Positions 24,272 through 33,563 of a stretch of 64,000 bases of DNA are shown in pieces. Both the position numbers and the translations under genes were made by a program. The notes beneath the pieces were generated by a model. It made no database searches. It was not told the origin of the DNA and saw only the letters and a program-made list of their open reading frames with translations. Each line of letters starts with the position of its first letter. Within the stretch, counting starts at the first letter, position 1. The stretch is from an uncultured Pseudomonadota bacterium (GTDB lineage Bacteria; Myxococcota_A; Bradymonadia; Bradymonadales; Bradymonadaceae). The stretch is from NCBI GenBank assembly GCA_913057905.1, contig CAJXPB010000002.1, forward strand, positions 62,001-126,000, written 5' to 3'.

Positions 24272-27200
24272 GATTCTCCTTTTTCGTTCGTCCCGGAGGC
24301 CGATTCGTCGCTCTGTGTTCCGGAGGCCTGATCCCCGGAGTTGGATTCGTCGCTGTCAGTGCCGGAGGAGTCACCGCCCTCCTGAGTGCCGTCCCCTTCT
24401 TCCATGCCACCGCCGCCGTCTTCTTCGAAGCCGGTTCCGGTCTCGAGGGTCGGGACTTCACTCAGCAACGACCGTCCGGTCACGATACTGCGCTGGCGAG
24501 CCTGCCTGGCCTCTTTATACAGAGGGTATTCCTCGGGGCGATACTTATTGAGTTCTTCGAGTGCCCGTTTGGTCCACTTGTTGACGACCTTCGCCTCGCG
24601 CGCCCTCTCGATGGTCTGCGCGTAGCGTTCGACCGCCTTGTCCTCCAGGGGGATGGCGATGTCTTCGAGCTGGGTCCGGTAGATGTTGTAGCGCTCGGTT
24701 CCGGGCTCGAAGGGGATGGGTACCTGGTAGAGCGACTCCGCGAAGCCCTGAAAGAGGCTGCCGAGCCGGAAGCCGGCCGCCAGCGTCCACTCCAGGTTTT
24801 TGTAATTGAAGACCTTCCGATAGACGGCGGCCACATCCTTTTGACCCTGGACCTTCTTCTGGAGTTTGGATTTCTGTTCGTCCAGGGAGCCGTCGATGGT
24901 GATCTCGCTCCATTCCGCGTACTCGCGCTCGGCGAGTCGGAACTGCGCCTCGGCGGCGTAGTAGGCGGCGTCGGTGCCGGTCGGGGATCCTCGCTTCTGG
25001 AACTCCTCGAGGATCGAATTGTACATCTCGACGGCCTCGTCGGTGTCGCCCTCTTTTTCGCGGTACTCGGCGATCCGCATCATGCCCTCGAGGACCCGTT
25101 CGGTCCGGTCCTTCGGGGCTCCGTAGTTGTTTCGGTACTTCTGGATCGCGGCGACCATTCGTTCGGGTCGGTCCGCCTTCTTCCATGACTCGGCCGCCTG
25201 CCACTGGGCCAGGTGAGCATCCTCGCGGTCGGGGTATTCGGAGACGTACTGTTCGTAGCGGCGCGCCGATTCCTCGTAGCGCTGGAGATTTTCGGCCAGT
25301 ACCGCCGTATTCAGCAGTGCGCTGGCGCGTTTCTCCGACACTTCAAAGCCCATCTTCTCGAGTTCCGGCGGCGACTCGCCTTCAAATTTGTCGTAGAACA
25401 GCCGGTAGGTCTGGATCGCATTGTCGAAGTCGAAGTACCGCTCCGAGTTCACTCCCACGCGGTACAGCGCGTAGCCCGCCAGAGGACTGTCGGGATACTC
25501 GCGGTAGACCCGCTGGTACAGCTCCATGGCGGACTCGTACTTCTTGATGTTTTCGTAGGCGACCGCTGCGTTGTTCAGCGCCCGTGGGGCGTTTTCGTGG
25601 TCGGGGGCCTGGTTGACCAATTTCACGTATTCGGCCGCGGCCTTTTCGTACTTTTCGTTGCTGAAGAGTTGTTCGGCGGTCTTGAACATGGCGCCGAGCT
25701 TGAACTCCCGGACTTCCTCGCGGACGGCCTCGGCCTGTTCGCCCTTGAGCACACCCTCCAGGCGCGTCGCCCACTTGGCGAGCATGTCGTAATTTTTCTC
25801 CTGTCGATACGTCTCCAGGATCAGGCTACCCGCCAGATACGCCTCTTCGCGCTCGGGGTAATTGTCGACGATCCATTCGAATCGCTCACGCGCACGATCG
25901 TAGTGCTGGAAGTCGTAGAACAGTTTTGCGGCGTTGAAGGCAAATTTCGCATCCAGCGCCTGCTGTTTTTCGTACTCGAGCTGCAGGACCACATAGCGGT
26001 CCATCGCCGTGATGTACTGTTGGACCAGATCCGGGATTTCCTCGGGTTCGATCTCGACGGACCCACCCTCCTGGGTGCCCTCGCCGTCCTCGGGGGTCTT
26101 TTGTTGCTGCTGGGCCGTCTCGCGGGCCTCCTCCCGATTTTGCCCGGGCATCACCTGCGATGGAAGCTCGCCCTTTTTGACGAGTTCTTGGATTCGGAAC
26201 TCGAGGCTCTTGACCGCGTTGAAGGCGCTGGTGGCCTGAAATTTGTTGTCGGCGATGTCCAGCTCGCGGACCACTTTGTACTGGTCGTACGCTTCGGCGT
26301 ATTGCTGTGAGTAGTACAGAGTCTCGGCGTAATAGAAGTTCCAGCGGTAGATGTCCTTGTCGTTCGGATACCGCTTGAGGAACCGCTTGTAGGCCTCGGC
26401 CGCCTTCGCGTAGCGCTGGCGAGCCGTCGCAAGCATCTCCGCATTCTGTTTGACCCGCGCCTGGTCCATCCTGTCCTGGGCCTGTTCGTGATACCAGGTC
26501 GCCGCCTGAATCAGGTTCTCCCGGATCAGGTTGTCGCTGAATTCCAGCGCTTCTTCGTGGCCGGCCTTTTTCTGGTTGGCGTACCAGTCACTCTCGGGCC
26601 CGTACTGTTCGATCAGAACCCGCCGCTCCTCGAAGGCCTGCTCGCGGGTCTCTTGCTGGCGCATCAGGGCGGTGATCATCCGCTCGTGCAGACGCGGATT
26701 CTTGCGGTGCATCGGATACTGATCCAGCGCGTACTGGATGACGTTGACCGCCACGTCGAATCGCTCGTTTTCGAACAGATAGTCGACGAGCTGGGTCATC
26801 ACCTCGCGCTGGTAGTCCCCCTCGCCGTCCAGGTATTTTTTGACCCTGGGGAGCCCGAAGTTCTCATCGACCTTCCGGTCGAGGTTCCAGTCGTCCTCGG
26901 CCAGGCTGACGGCCACGTACTTGACGGCTTCGGCACGAAGCACCGAGCCCGACTCGCCGGTCTCGCGCTTCATGCGATCGCTGTATTCGACCAGGCGCTT
27001 GAACTCCTCGATCGCCTTTTCGAAGTTGTCGAGCCGGTAGTCGGCCCACGCCAGTTTGTAGAGAGCCTTGTCGAAAAAGCGGCTCTCTTCGTACTTCATC
27101 GCCTGCTCGTAGGCCTGGCGCGCCAGCTTGATCTCTTCGGGATTGTCGGAGCGGTCGAAGTGGTACTCACCGATCCGGATCCAGGCCTCGGGGACGAACT

Positions 27201-28095
27201 CGCTCTGGGGTCGCTTGACGATGAGTTCGGCAAACAGGTCCCGGGCCTTGCGGGCATTGCCCATCTGGTCGTTGCAGTAGGCGAGAAGGTAATAGGCGCC
27301 ATCGAGCAGTCGGTAGTCGGGCCACTCGCTGACGAGCTCGGAAAAGGTCGCGATCGTGTCGCTGTAATCCTTGCGGGGCGCCTCCGGAGCCGACGGCCGC
27401 CGGCCCGCCTGGTAGCGCTCCATCTCCCGCTGATACCGTTCGTCGGCCAGAAGGTAGTCGTCATTTTCCTTCTCGAAGTACAGCTCCGCCAGCCGAAACA
27501 TGGCGTCCGGCGTGTACTGGGGATGGTCCGGGTAGCGCTTCAGAAACTCCTTGAACTCCTCGATCGCATCGAGGCGGCGCTGGCGTTCGGCCTGGGTCAA
27601 CTGTTCGGCGCGGCGGTCGTAGCGGGCGTTGATCTGGGAGCGACGCTGGCTGTAGGCCGACGAGACGATCGAGTCGATCGTCGATTGATAGTCCTGGATT
27701 TCGTTTGAGTACCGCTCGTAGGCCTGCCGGTAGGCGGTCATCGCCTCTTCGGGCGCGTCGGCATTCGGGCTGATCTCGGGCTGATCGGGAATCTCCGAGG
27801 CGGCGCCGTCGGCCTCATCGGACTGCTCGCCCTCCTGGCCGTCCGTCGAATCGCCCCCGTCATCCTCCCCGTCGGTCTCCGAATCGGGAGCCGATGGCGG
27901 CCCCTCGGGACTCTCGGGCGGAGCCGGCTGGTCAGGAGCCGTCTGATCGGCATCTGTCTGATCGGCAGCCGGCTGCTCCCCGGAGGTCTCCGACTGGGCG
28001 AACCCGGTCGACGAGACCCCCAGCACCAGCCAGAAGGCCGACGAGACGAGAGCCAAGGTGATCCAACTCTGTTGTGTGCATCTTTTCAGCACCAT
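24268..28095 (-). CDS. very large periplasmic TPR protein, Glt/Tol-like cluster
   Basis: From ATG 28095 the 1275-aa protein has a Sec signal (MVLKRCTQQSWITLALVSSA, cleavage near GFAQ), an acidic Asp/Glu/Pro/Ser-rich segment, then TPR-like helical pairs over almost its whole length (IEEFKEFLKRYPDHPQYTPD; AKAAEAYKRFLKRYPNDKDI; YDQYKVVRELDIADNKFQAT). It ends in an acidic Gly/Ser/Glu tail. A scaffold of this size can span much of the periplasm. Its stop overlaps the AglT-like gene start, so the two are translationally coupled. A match to a named Glt/Agm protein (for example the AgmU/GltD group) is possible but not certain from sequence alone. Confidence 0.85.
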   Translation of the reverse strand: MVLKRCTQQSWITLALVSSAFWLVLGVSSTGFAQSETSGEQPAADQTDADQTAPDQPAPPESPEGPPSAPDSETDGEDDGGDSTDGQEGEQSDEADGAASEIPDQPEISPNADAPEEAMTAYRQAYERYSNEIQDYQSTIDSIVSSAYSQRRSQINARYDRRAEQLTQAERQRRLDAIEEFKEFLKRYPDHPQYTPDAMFRLAELYFEKENDDYLLADERYQREMERYQAGRRPSAPEAPRKDYSDTIATFSELVSEWPDYRLLDGAYYLLAYCNDQMGNARKARDLFAELIVKRPQSEFVPEAWIRIGEYHFDRSDNPEEIKLARQAYEQAMKYEESRFFDKALYKLAWADYRLDNFEKAIEEFKRLVEYSDRMKRETGESGSVLRAEAVKYVAVSLAEDDWNLDRKVDENFGLPRVKKYLDGEGDYQREVMTQLVDYLFENERFDVAVNVIQYALDQYPMHRKNPRLHERMITALMRQQETREQAFEERRVLIEQYGPESDWYANQKKAGHEEALEFSDNLIRENLIQAATWYHEQAQDRMDQARVKQNAEMLATARQRYAKAAEAYKRFLKRYPNDKDIYRWNFYYAETLYYSQQYAEAYDQYKVVRELDIADNKFQATSAFNAVKSLEFRIQELVKKGELPSQVMPGQNREEARETAQQQQKTPEDGEGTQEGGSVEIEPEEIPDLVQQYITAMDRYVVLQLEYEKQQALDAKFAFNAAKLFYDFQHYDRARERFEWIVDNYPEREEAYLAGSLILETYRQEKNYDMLAKWATRLEGVLKGEQAEAVREEVREFKLGAMFKTAEQLFSNEKYEKAAAEYVKLVNQAPDHENAPRALNNAAVAYENIKKYESAMELYQRVYREYPDSPLAGYALYRVGVNSERYFDFDNAIQTYRLFYDKFEGESPPELEKMGFEVSEKRASALLNTAVLAENLQRYEESARRYEQYVSEYPDREDAHLAQWQAAESWKKADRPERMVAAIQKYRNNYGAPKDRTERVLEGMMRIAEYREKEGDTDEAVEMYNSILEEFQKRGSPTGTDAAYYAAEAQFRLAEREYAEWSEITIDGSLDEQKSKLQKKVQGQKDVAAVYRKVFNYKNLEWTLAAGFRLGSLFQGFAESLYQVPIPFEPGTERYNIYRTQLEDIAIPLEDKAVERYAQTIERAREAKVVNKWTKRALEELNKYRPEEYPLYKEARQARQRSIVTGRSLLSEVPTLETGTGFEEDGGGGMEEGDGTQEGGDSSGTDSDESNSGDQASGTQSDESASGTNEKGES

Positions 28096-28174
28096 AGTGA
28101 ACCCGGTGTCCCCGCGGCGAATCGACGGCGAATCGAAAGCTCGATCGCGTCTCACAACGAGGGGCGAGGTGTGG

Positions 28175-30502
28175 TCAGCGAACTTCTTCGAACGAATCTC
28201 TGAGCGCTTCCAGCTCCGAGCGGCGATTCTCCCGGAGCTGGTCGATCTTGTCGGTCATCCCTTCCTTTTCCCGCCATGCGACGTCGATCAGTCCGACGTC
28301 TCCGCGAAGGACGATCTGGTCGAACTTATTTTTGACTTCGGCGTAGTTGCGCATGGCCATGCCCGCGATGGTTCCTTCGGCGGAGCTTCTCAGGTTGGCG
28401 AGTCGCTCTCTGCGCCTGTCGAGCATCTGTCGCTCTCGAGCGATGGTCTCGCGGAGGTCGGCAGCCTTTTCACTGGCGATGGAATTCATCTCGGTGAAGA
28501 ACGTCTGCAGCCGCTCATCGACGGGAGGCAACTGACTCCAGGCCTGTTCGATCCGATCGAGCGAATCGCGGCGACTGGCGGAGACGCGGTCGTGGAAGCG
28601 CTCCAGGAATGCGCGTCGGTCGGCCAGCAGATTTCTATATCGCTCCCGAAGGGCCCGTTCCTTGTCGGTGACCGCGTCGCCGACGCCCATCTTCTGACGG
28701 CTGACGGCGAGCTCCTGGCGCATCGCCTTTTCGCGCTCCTCGAGTTGGCGGATGTTGTTTCGAACCTCGGCGCGCAGCTCTTCGATCCGCTGGCGACGCT
28801 TCTGGCTCATGGTCCCTTCGAGATTCTCCCGAACGAACTGATTGATGTCCTTGAGCTGCTGGCGCTGTCCGTCGATTTGCCGGCTCAGGCGGTCCAGCTC
28901 GGCGCGCATCTGTCCGAATTCTTTGCCCAGAAATTCCTCGCGTGCCTGCACTTCTTGGCGGGTGTGAGGCGCCGCTTCATAGCGCTCCTGGACATCTTGC
29001 ATCTGTTTGCGCATCCGGTTCCAGGTCTCGCGCTCGGCCTGGCTCATCTGCGGCTTCAGAAGTTCGTACTCCTTTTTGAGCAGCTTTTCGCGCAACTCGA
29101 CCAGTTGGCTCTCGAGCTCGATCCCCACGCTGATCCCCTCGGCGATCCGCGGGAATGAGCGCACCCGCGATCCCGAACCGAGCCGCGCCTCGATCTCCTC
29201 GATCGCGGCCTGGGTCGTCTCGATCTCGTCTTCCAGTCGGTTGATATCCTCGACGGTCAATCGGACGTCCTTCATTTCAACATTTTCGTCGACGTATTCA
29301 CGGACGTCCTCGGGCAGGTAGGTCGGATCCTGGCCTTCGAACTCCTGTTCGACGAGCTTTTTGAAATACTCGCGGACGGTCTCGCCGCGGTCGATGAACC
29401 GGACCATCGAAGACTGGATCGGCTCGAAGGTCTGGCTGGCGTTTTTGTAGGCGGTCTTGGCGTCCTCGTATTCGTCGAGCCGAAGCATCAGATCGGCCTT
29501 CAGAAGCCGGATCTCGGGGATGAAGGTCTTGTCCGGGTTCGACAGGTACAGGAAGATGTCGGCGTTTCGGCTGGCGGAGCGATATTCGCCCTGCGAGACC
29601 AGCACCCAGGTCAACTCGTACAGCGCCTGGTCGAAATGCTCGCTCTCGCGCGGCAGTTGTTGATAGGCGTTGATCGCCGTATCGAGATTGCCGGTCTCGT
29701 AGGCGATCCGGCCCAGCGCCAGGTGGCTGAGATGTTTGATCGACCGGGACTCTGCGTCGCCCTTCCCGATCCGCTCGATCAACCGTCGATACGTCTCGCG
29801 GGCCTGCTGATAGTTCCCCTCGGCCGCCTGGGTCACACCCTTCAGATACGCGACCTTGTGGGCCAATTCGTCATCGCGGGCTGCATCGGCCAGAAAGCGA
29901 CGCGCCTCTTCGTACTTCTCCTGTCGATACAGGGTTTTGGCACGCATGTAGCTGACACCCGCCGACAACTCCGTCTCGTCGACGCGCTCGAAGAGCCCGT
30001 CGACCCCGTCGTAGTTGCCCGTCTCGACGGCGATCTCCAGCAAGGTGACCACCGAATCCTGGTAGTACTCGCCGGGGCCGAGATCGATGACGCGGCGCAG
30101 ATAATTCTGAGCGGCCAGGAAGTTTCGCTGCTGGTAGAGGCTGTCACCGAGCAGATACAGCGCACGGCGATAGCTGTCGAACTCCCGGGGATCGGCGTCT
30201 CGAACCACGTCGACCAGGAGGAGACTCGCCCGGTCGTAGTTCTCCAGCAGGTACTGAACGCGGGCATCGTTAAACCGCGTCTCGAGCTTGTAGCGCTCCT
30301 CGAGGATCGCCGGCTTGAGGTATTGCTGCTCGAGCCGGTCGACCCGCTGGTCGAACCGATCAGCCTGTCGCACCAGCTCCTGCAGGTCCTGGGCCGTCGC
30401 CGACTGGGAGAGCCCCAGCGAGACCGCCCAAAACGCGGCGGCGACGGCCACCCACCTCGCCAGCCGTCGCGCCTCTGTTGCTTTGGGTTGCTGATATGTC
30501 AT
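28175..30502 (-). CDS. periplasmic TPR/coiled-coil protein, Glt/Tol-like cluster
   Basis: ATG 30502 gives a 775-aa protein with a Sec signal (ARRLARWVAVAAAFWAVSLG, cleavage after SATAQ). The N-terminal half (about 40-360) has TPR-like repeats (ARVQYLLENYDRASLLLVDV; AGVSYMRAKTLYRQEKYEEA). The C-terminal half is long coiled coil (INRLEDEIETTQAAIEEIEA; AELDRLSRQIDGQRQQLKDI; VRNNIRQLEEREKAMRQELA). There is no membrane helix. It is the second gene of the cluster, 58 bp after the first and 79 bp before the giant TPR gene, consistent with a single transcript and a joint periplasmic complex. Confidence 0.85.
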   Translation of the reverse strand: MTYQQPKATEARRLARWVAVAAAFWAVSLGLSQSATAQDLQELVRQADRFDQRVDRLEQQYLKPAILEERYKLETRFNDARVQYLLENYDRASLLLVDVVRDADPREFDSYRRALYLLGDSLYQQRNFLAAQNYLRRVIDLGPGEYYQDSVVTLLEIAVETGNYDGVDGLFERVDETELSAGVSYMRAKTLYRQEKYEEARRFLADAARDDELAHKVAYLKGVTQAAEGNYQQARETYRRLIERIGKGDAESRSIKHLSHLALGRIAYETGNLDTAINAYQQLPRESEHFDQALYELTWVLVSQGEYRSASRNADIFLYLSNPDKTFIPEIRLLKADLMLRLDEYEDAKTAYKNASQTFEPIQSSMVRFIDRGETVREYFKKLVEQEFEGQDPTYLPEDVREYVDENVEMKDVRLTVEDINRLEDEIETTQAAIEEIEARLGSGSRVRSFPRIAEGISVGIELESQLVELREKLLKKEYELLKPQMSQAERETWNRMRKQMQDVQERYEAAPHTRQEVQAREEFLGKEFGQMRAELDRLSRQIDGQRQQLKDINQFVRENLEGTMSQKRRQRIEELRAEVRNNIRQLEEREKAMRQELAVSRQKMGVGDAVTDKERALRERYRNLLADRRAFLERFHDRVSASRRDSLDRIEQAWSQLPPVDERLQTFFTEMNSIASEKAADLRETIARERQMLDRRRERLANLRSSAEGTIAGMAMRNYAEVKNKFDQIVLRGDVGLIDVAWREKEGMTDKIDQLRENRRSELEALRDSFEEVR

Positions 30503-30560
30503 CGAATGCCGTCTCTTATCGGGTCACTACGGACGTGTCTGCGGAAAGCGGCCGTGCGCA

Positions 30561-31538
30561 TCACTGCGAATCGTCGCCGGGCTGCTCGGCCCCGGAGCCG
30601 GCCGCCGACGCGGCGCTTCCATCGGCCGCCCCCGACTCCAGATCGTCCATGGTGTCTTCGGTCAAATCCTTCGTGGTGATCTCGCAGCGGATGTCGGCCT
30701 TTTTCTCCATGTCCGAAAATGCGCCGCCGCCGCGAACCGCCTGGATTTCGATCATCGTCGCCTTTCCTTCCTGGGCATCGAAGGGACACGAGGACCGGAC
30801 CTTAAACTGGTATCCCTTCATGTAACTGAAGATCCCGACCGGGCCCCCTTCGTATTCCAGCAGAATCGACACGTTGTGATTGCCGGCGGTCACCGAGCTG
30901 TCGAAGACCTTGATCTTGTCGGATTTCTTGAGGCCTCCACCCTCGCGGGACTCGTTGAAGACCCGGGATCCGTCCAGGCTGTACATCGCCCGTTTGAGCT
31001 TGAAGCGCGGTCCAAGTTTGTTCCTGTGGACGATAACCGCGCGACTTCCCGACAGATTCCCGCCGAGTACCGTCTCTTTGAGGAGGACGACGCGCGACTT
31101 CGACTGAAAGACTTTTTCTTTGAGGTCGTCGATCTTGGTCTCGAGTTCCTGAAGCCTCATATCGTAGGCCTCAGAGGGAGCTCCCTCACCCTCGAATTCA
31201 AGACCCTCGATGCGATCGGTCTCCATCTTCGACTGCATCGCCTCGTCGGTGCCGGGATAGTCCTCGCGCATCTCACGACCGCCCGGGCCCTTGGAGGGCT
31301 TCGTGTCGCCGGACTGCTTGTCAGCGGACTTCTTGTCGCCCGATTGTGTACCGGCGGCGTCTTCGGTGGCCGACGTCTGGTCGGACTCAGCCTGCGAATT
31401 CGCAGAACTCGATTCCGACTCCGCCTCACCGTTGTTGGAGGACGCATCCGACTGCGCCCCGACCACCCCGGGAATCGTCACGACCGAGAGGCCGACGACG
31501 ACGGCGAGCTTCAAGGCTTTTGAGCTCAACGATTCCAT
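30561..31538 (-). CDS. secreted protein, first gene of the Glt/Tol-like cluster
   Basis: The 325-aa product has a Sec signal (SKALKLAVVVGLSVVTIPGV, cleavage after VGAQ), a low-complexity Ser/Asp/Glu/Lys region to about residue 115, then a folded domain starting with a coil (LQELETKIDDLKEKVFQSKS) and SRAVIVHRNKLGPRFKLKRA, GNHNVSILLEYEGGPVGIFS, MKGYQFKVRSSCPFDAQEGK. From memory, related Myxococcota proteins in the same setting are often misnamed dihydrolipoamide acetyltransferase because of their low-complexity part; no lipoyl or catalytic domain is present. AGGA precedes ATG 31538. The promoter for the nine-gene cluster should lie in the 299-bp divergent region upstream. Confidence 0.82.
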   Translation of the reverse strand: MESLSSKALKLAVVVGLSVVTIPGVVGAQSDASSNNGEAESESSSANSQAESDQTSATEDAAGTQSGDKKSADKQSGDTKPSKGPGGREMREDYPGTDEAMQSKMETDRIEGLEFEGEGAPSEAYDMRLQELETKIDDLKEKVFQSKSRVVLLKETVLGGNLSGSRAVIVHRNKLGPRFKLKRAMYSLDGSRVFNESREGGGLKKSDKIKVFDSSVTAGNHNVSILLEYEGGPVGIFSYMKGYQFKVRSSCPFDAQEGKATMIEIQAVRGGGAFSDMEKKADIRCEITTKDLTEDTMDDLESGAADGSAASAAGSGAEQPGDDSQ

Positions 31539-31744
31539 GCGTTCGTCCTATCTTACGTCCGCAAATAAATTGGCACACCCACACATTCTCGATGCTTGCC
31601 CCTGGCGGAATCATGCTGGAGCGACAGGGGTGCGTCAAGTTGGTGGGGACATCCATCGAGGGAACGACCCCGAGGTTGCTAAACATTGTTCGCATGGGAC
31701 CATAGTTGATAATCGCCTTCAAATCCAACGGAAGAACCCACCGA

Positions 31745-31781
31745 AGACGCCCGGCGTTGCTGTCCAACGCTCGGGGCGTCT
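31745..31781. promoter_or_regulatory. strong hairpin in the divergent region upstream of polX
   Basis: AGACGCCC-GGCGTTG and CAACGCT-CGGGGCGTCT can pair to a long stem with one or two mismatches around a 5-nt loop. The flank GATAATAG follows. It has no T-run in either direction, so it is a poor intrinsic terminator; it may be a leader structure of polX (start 31838) or a protein site. The rest of the 299-bp region 31539-31837 contains no credible gene. Confidence 0.4.
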
Positions 31782-31837
31782 GATAATAGACACACGCTCA
31801 GGGTCTCAGTTCCCCTCCGTCACCCCGCTTTCAGACG

Positions 31838-33544
31838 ATGGACAACAAACATTACGCCTCGGTGCTCGAAGACGTCGGCGCACTGCTGCAGATCAAAGGG
31901 GCCAACCGATTCAGGGTCCGCGCCTTCGAGAATGCCGCACGCACCATCAGCCGGCTGTCGGAGTCGCTGGACAGCTACGTCGAGGAGGACCGGGTCGAGG
32001 AGATCGACGGCATCGGCGAGAGCATCGCCGAGGATCTCCGCCAGATCCATAAAACCGGCACCTGCAAGGCTCGCGAATCGCTGCTCGAGGAGCTCGATCC
32101 CGGGCTGCTCGATATCATGAAGATCCAGGGGCTTGGGCCGAAGCGGATCAAAAAGATCTACGAGGAACTCGGGATCGCGACCATCGACGCACTCCGGCAG
32201 GCGGCCGAGGCCGGCGAGGTCTCGAATCTCAGCGGGCTCGGGGCCAAGACCGAGCAATCGATCCTCGATGAGATCGATCGGCTCTCGAAGGACTCGGGAC
32301 GCACGCCGCTCCCGGCGGCTCAGCGCACCGCCGATGCCCTCAAAGACCGCGTCGCCGATCTCCCCGCCGCCGAGCGCGTCGAGATCGCCGGGTCTCTGCG
32401 CCGCGGCCGCGAGACGATCGGCGACATCGACATTCTGGTCGCCACCGAGGACCCCGAGGCAGTCGTCGAGGACTTCCTGGATCATCGCGAAATCAACGAC
32501 GTTCTGGCCCGCGGCACAAAGAAGACATCGGTGCGCACCTCCGATGGCCAGCAGGTCGACCTGCGACTGGTCAAACCGGAGATCTTCGGCTCCGCCCTGC
32601 ACTACTTCACCGGCAGCAAAGAGCACCACGTCCAGCTTCGGACCCGGGCCAAACGCCAGGGGCTCAAGATCAGCGAATACGGCGTCTTCGAGCAGGGTGA
32701 AGACGAGCCGATCGCCTCGAAGACCGAAGAGGACGTCTTCGACGCTCTGGGGCTCGACTACATCCCGCCGGAATTGCGCGAAGCCGCCGGCGAAATCGAA
32801 GCCGCCGAAGAGGGGTCACTGCCGACGCTCATCGAGGCCGACGACGTCCGCTGCGACATCCACATGCACACGACCGAGACCGACGGCAGCGCCTCGATCC
32901 GCCAGATGGGCGAGGCGGCACGCGAGCTGGGCCACGACTCGATCGCCATCACGGACCACTCTCAGGCGGTGACGGTGGCCAACGGCATGACGCCCGATCG
33001 GTTTCAGAGCCACATGGATGCCATCGCCGAGGCAAACGAGACCATCGACGGCATCGAACTGCTGGCGGGCATAGAGGTCGACATCCTGAAGGATGGCAGC
33101 CTCGACATGGATCACGATCTATTGGCCGAGGCCGACTGGGTCGTCGGCAGCATCCACAGCCACTTCAACCTCGAGCCGAAGGCGATGACCGACCGGCTGC
33201 TTACGGCTCTCGAGACCGGCCTGCTCGACGCCATGGGCCATCCAACGGGCCGAATCCTGGGCGGCCGCGACGGATATCGATTCGACTACGACGCCATCCT
33301 GGAGGCGGCGCTGGAGCACGAGGTGGCCATGGAGATCAACGGATCGGCGGGGCGGCTCGACCTGAATGCCGAGATGGCGCGGACCGCCCGGGCCCGGCAG
33401 GTCAAACTCGTGTTGGGCTCGGACGCCCATTCGACGCGCGGTCTCGGAGAGATCCGATACGCCCTACAACAGGCGCGTCGAGCATGGCTCGAGGCCGACG
33501 ACGTATTGAACAGTTGGTCGCCCGACGAGCTGCGCGACTGGTAG
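31838..33544 (+). CDS. polX: DNA polymerase X family protein with PHP domain
   Basis: The 568-aa length and order match bacterial PolX. Helix-hairpin-helix segments come first (EIDGIGESIAEDLRQIH; IQGLGPKRIKKIYEELG), then the nucleotidyltransferase core (IAGSLRRGRETIGDIDILVA with the GDIDIL metal Asp pair and a third Asp in VDLRLVKP), then the thumb (ALHYFTGSKEHH). The C-terminal PHP domain has its metal ligands: DIHMHTTETDG, AITDHSQ, GIEVDIL, GSIHSHF, LGSDAHSTR. Such enzymes fill short gaps in base-excision repair, and the PHP domain gives Mn-dependent 3'-5' exonuclease or AP-endonuclease activity. No strong ribosome site precedes the ATG. It is monocistronic. Confidence 0.95.
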   Translation: MDNKHYASVLEDVGALLQIKGANRFRVRAFENAARTISRLSESLDSYVEEDRVEEIDGIGESIAEDLRQIHKTGTCKARESLLEELDPGLLDIMKIQGLGPKRIKKIYEELGIATIDALRQAAEAGEVSNLSGLGAKTEQSILDEIDRLSKDSGRTPLPAAQRTADALKDRVADLPAAERVEIAGSLRRGRETIGDIDILVATEDPEAVVEDFLDHREINDVLARGTKKTSVRTSDGQQVDLRLVKPEIFGSALHYFTGSKEHHVQLRTRAKRQGLKISEYGVFEQGEDEPIASKTEEDVFDALGLDYIPPELREAAGEIEAAEEGSLPTLIEADDVRCDIHMHTTETDGSASIRQMGEAARELGHDSIAITDHSQAVTVANGMTPDRFQSHMDAIAEANETIDGIELLAGIEVDILKDGSLDMDHDLLAEADWVVGSIHSHFNLEPKAMTDRLLTALETGLLDAMGHPTGRILGGRDGYRFDYDAILEAALEHEVAMEINGSAGRLDLNAEMARTARARQVKLVLGSDAHSTRGLGEIRYALQQARRAWLEADDVLNSWSPDELRDW

Positions 33545-33563
33545 AGCCGCTGGTATTCGACGC

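Noticed and set aside
28058-29158. 366-residue plus-strand frame opposite the TPR/coiled-coil gene
   Set aside because: It is a shadow of the minus-strand coding sequence, which has a signal peptide, TPRs and coiled coil; the opposite frame has no domain.
30561-31538. Dihydrolipoamide acetyltransferase
   Set aside because: This name is often given to related proteins because of low-complexity regions, but there is no lipoyl Lys motif, no E1/E3-binding domain and no catalytic HxxxD acyltransferase region.
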